Below are positions 57,683 to 60,000 of a DNA stretch of 60,000 nucleotides, in pieces (within the stretch, counting starts at the first letter, position 1; each line of letters begins with the position of its first letter). Made by a program: the position numbers and the translations under genes. The notes beneath the pieces are model-generated. The model saw nothing but the letters and a program-made list of their open reading frames with translations, was not told the origin of the DNA and did not search any database. This DNA comes from Polytrichum commune (lineage: Eukaryota > Streptophyta > Polytrichopsida > Polytrichales > Polytrichaceae). The stretch covers positions 70,077,554-70,137,553 of the forward strand of contig OX485803.1 in the NCBI GenBank assembly GCA_950295325.1. The letters are read 5' to 3'.

Positions 57683-60000
57683 AATAGAATGAGAATGGAA
57701 TTTGCATGCTAGATTATGTTCTAGAGGTTTCGATTAGTGTGAATTGGACCTCGAATAAGAATATCGCAAACTTGGACATGCTCAAGCTTGTCCATTTGCT
57801 TGCACGACATTGGTGGTCGAGATCTAGAATATATGAAAGAATCCGGTTGTGCATGCCTAAATGAACTAAGGTAGAAATACCTAATGCAGTGAATGCACTA
57901 GACCACAAGTATAATGATTATGTGCGGACCCAAAGTGGCTAATCAGAAAAGTTGTTGCCCAAAAAGGATGCACTGCTATATGGGATGCAATGATTGACTG
58001 GATAGGTGTTGTTTCACACCACTTGCGATCACTTTTGAGTGCCATTGAGTTAACCGTTTTGCATGTCTTTGTATGCAGAGTAGAATAATTTGATGTTTAG
58101 ATTAGGGAGATTCTATTGTACAAGTAGGGGGTTCGACTTACTTGCCTCTTTGAAAAAATGTAACTGATGATTTACGGGGAATAAAATTACAAAACAACTT
58201 GCATTCCTCATCAATTCCTCTTCTCCATCTCTGAAAAATATTGCACAAAATTTCAAGCCACTCATTCTAGCCAAATCAGCTTATTTTCACCACTTTAAGT
58301 ATCTCTACCTTTAGGTGGGCATGCAGGGTGTACAACAATATACATAAAGGCTGGAGATCAATTAGCAAGTGACAGAAGTTGCTGGATTGGCTCAATGAGG
58401 GCCCAATGATTTTTTTTCTTCTTTCTTTCTCAAGATTTCAATGCATAGAAAACGGTCATTTTTTGGTTCCACCGTTGTAAAAGAAAGATGTGGCAATTTT
58501 ACAAAGTTTGCATTCGAAAGAGACAACAAAACTTTCATTCAGATGCTCACCACATTCTCCCATCCCTGTCCAACACCATGTCGTGTAACATTATGACATG
58601 CACTTTACCATGCATATAAGAGAGTCATAGAACTAAAGCTTGGTGACACAGTACTCAGAATATCCAATGGCTCAGGATTGCTGCTGAAAACCGTTCCAAC
58701 CCAAAAAAGAATTGCTTTGCCCCAGATTACGTAGCCACATGTCATGCCTACATTGGTGGAGACCCACTTGAGGTCCAGGTGGAAACTACGTTCTGGCACA
58801 AGGACTTTGCTAAGATTAAGATTATAGCACCTCACTGCTAAGATTGTCACAATTTATAGTTTGCAACTCGTTGGAAAAGTTGCTCTAGACGTATGCCACA
58901 ATTAAGATAGCACATGATTAAAATTTGGAGGCATATCTAATTATATGTGCAAGAAGGCTCATTCAGCTAAGCAAAGAGTGAGCATCAAATCCAGAAGTTC
59001 ATCCATAGACGACAAGTCCCAGGGTTGACACGTTGACACCTATTTCATTTCGAAATTGCTTCAATGTTTTTGATACCATAATTTTAAGAATTTTTTTTAA
59101 TGAAAAACCCCTATTTTTGGCTGCACGAAGTTTCTAATTTTCGGGGAGTGTCAGCATGGGCAACAGGTAAAGTGACTTCAACAACCATCATTAATTGGGA
59201 GTACAACTTATAGCAACTATCTTGTGGCCAAGTTAAAAATTCTTCCCAATATGCTAAGTCTTTCTTAGTGAGAATGTGACAAGACATATGACTTAGTTAG
59301 TATGATACATTAAACCCGTCATGTGAACAAGCATATTCTTCTAGATACATGTCATACCCACATATGGCCACGTAAAAATCATGTATGTGTACTTGAGCAA
59401 TGAGAATTTTTTATTAATAATGTTTGGCATCTCAAGTTCTTTCCCCATAAGAACACGTGGGCACGGGATTGTATAATTAAGGGTGGTTGAGTTCCCAATA
59501 CTGGGAACCCAACCCCCCTTATTGATGTTGCAATGCATGATTCTCATAGGTGGGTCCAAGCATGATGAGGTGTAGGTTACTAAGGACTAATTAAAAAGTA
59601 GTCCTTGCATTTCATAAGGACTCATATTTGAGGCAATATCAACCATTAAAATTACCAATGATTAATTTAAACCAAATGTGATGATTATTTTTAATATGGT
59701 TATGCTATGCCTTGATTATAACCCCATGTTAAGTTGACAATAAAAGCAAGATACCTATTTAAAAGAGTGTGACGGACTTAAGTTTGAGAAAAAACTGACA
59801 TGTGACATAATTTTGATGCACCTTATGGGGCCCGAATAGATTGGTTGGAGGGTTGATGCATAGGAGACAAGCACATGTCGGGTTGGTGACTCCATCATCC
59901 AGGCTTTGGTAATGATGGCAAGCTATCATAGCATCTCTGCACATCAACCCTCCACACCTCACCACCTTTAGAGCTTTCCAAGGACGGGAGGACAACCACC
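57683..60000. other. Right edge: intergenic, no gene recognised
   Basis: AT-rich sequence on both strands. Short open frames have no recognisable domain. No repeat array, tRNA or terminal-repeat element was identified. Confidence 0.4.

Overview
This is nuclear DNA from a land plant. The coding sequence is broken by many short introns, genes are far apart, and much of the window is transposons and their remains. The pieces of PPR gene are of the PLS class, with the 'SWTIM-GGYAQHGH' phrasing that I associate with mosses and other early-diverging land plants. Together with a BRI1-like receptor that has an island domain, this makes me lean towards a bryophyte, probably a moss. That is an inference from sequence style, not a proven identity.

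Layout. 0.7-4.1 kb: a BRI1-like LRR receptor kinase whose 5' end I cannot find. 5.7-20 kb: repeats, with three copies of one 1.2-2 kb repeat family (two direct, one inverted), a 1.3-kb cluster of perfect hairpins, a decayed PPR gene split by a decayed Ty1/copia retrotransposon with both LTRs, and 20.1-20.8 kb a decayed pogo/Tigger-type transposase. 22.4-33.3 kb: the best host gene, an apparently intact 24-exon peroxisomal long-chain acyl-CoA synthetase (707 aa) with a PTS2 signal, a hairpin in intron 1 and a MITE in intron 10. 33.9-34.2 kb: a Tourist-like MITE. 36-37.6 kb: the front half of a gene resembling plant proteasome assembly chaperone 1. 38.1-38.3 and 50.5-50.6 kb: 3' exons of the mitochondrial processing peptidase beta subunit.

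The most striking object is at 38,717-50,478. An 11.76-kb terminal-inverted-repeat transposon sits exactly at the 3' splice site of the MPP-beta exon. It carries two convergent, multi-exon and apparently intact genes: a 905-aa MULE-type transposase with a SWIM zinc finger (+ strand), and a 1,221-aa protein ending in a Ulp1/SENP-type cysteine protease domain (- strand). Its 7-bp target-site duplication, AGATTTT, contains the AG of the splice acceptor, so the acceptor is rebuilt at the far end of the element. The whole element could therefore be removed as part of one enlarged intron.

After 50.6 kb there is a decayed hAT transposase (51.1-53.2 kb), a strongly strand-asymmetric G/T-rich stretch (54.7-56.3 kb), a small inverted-repeat element (57.3-57.7 kb), and AT-rich sequence in which I recognise nothing.
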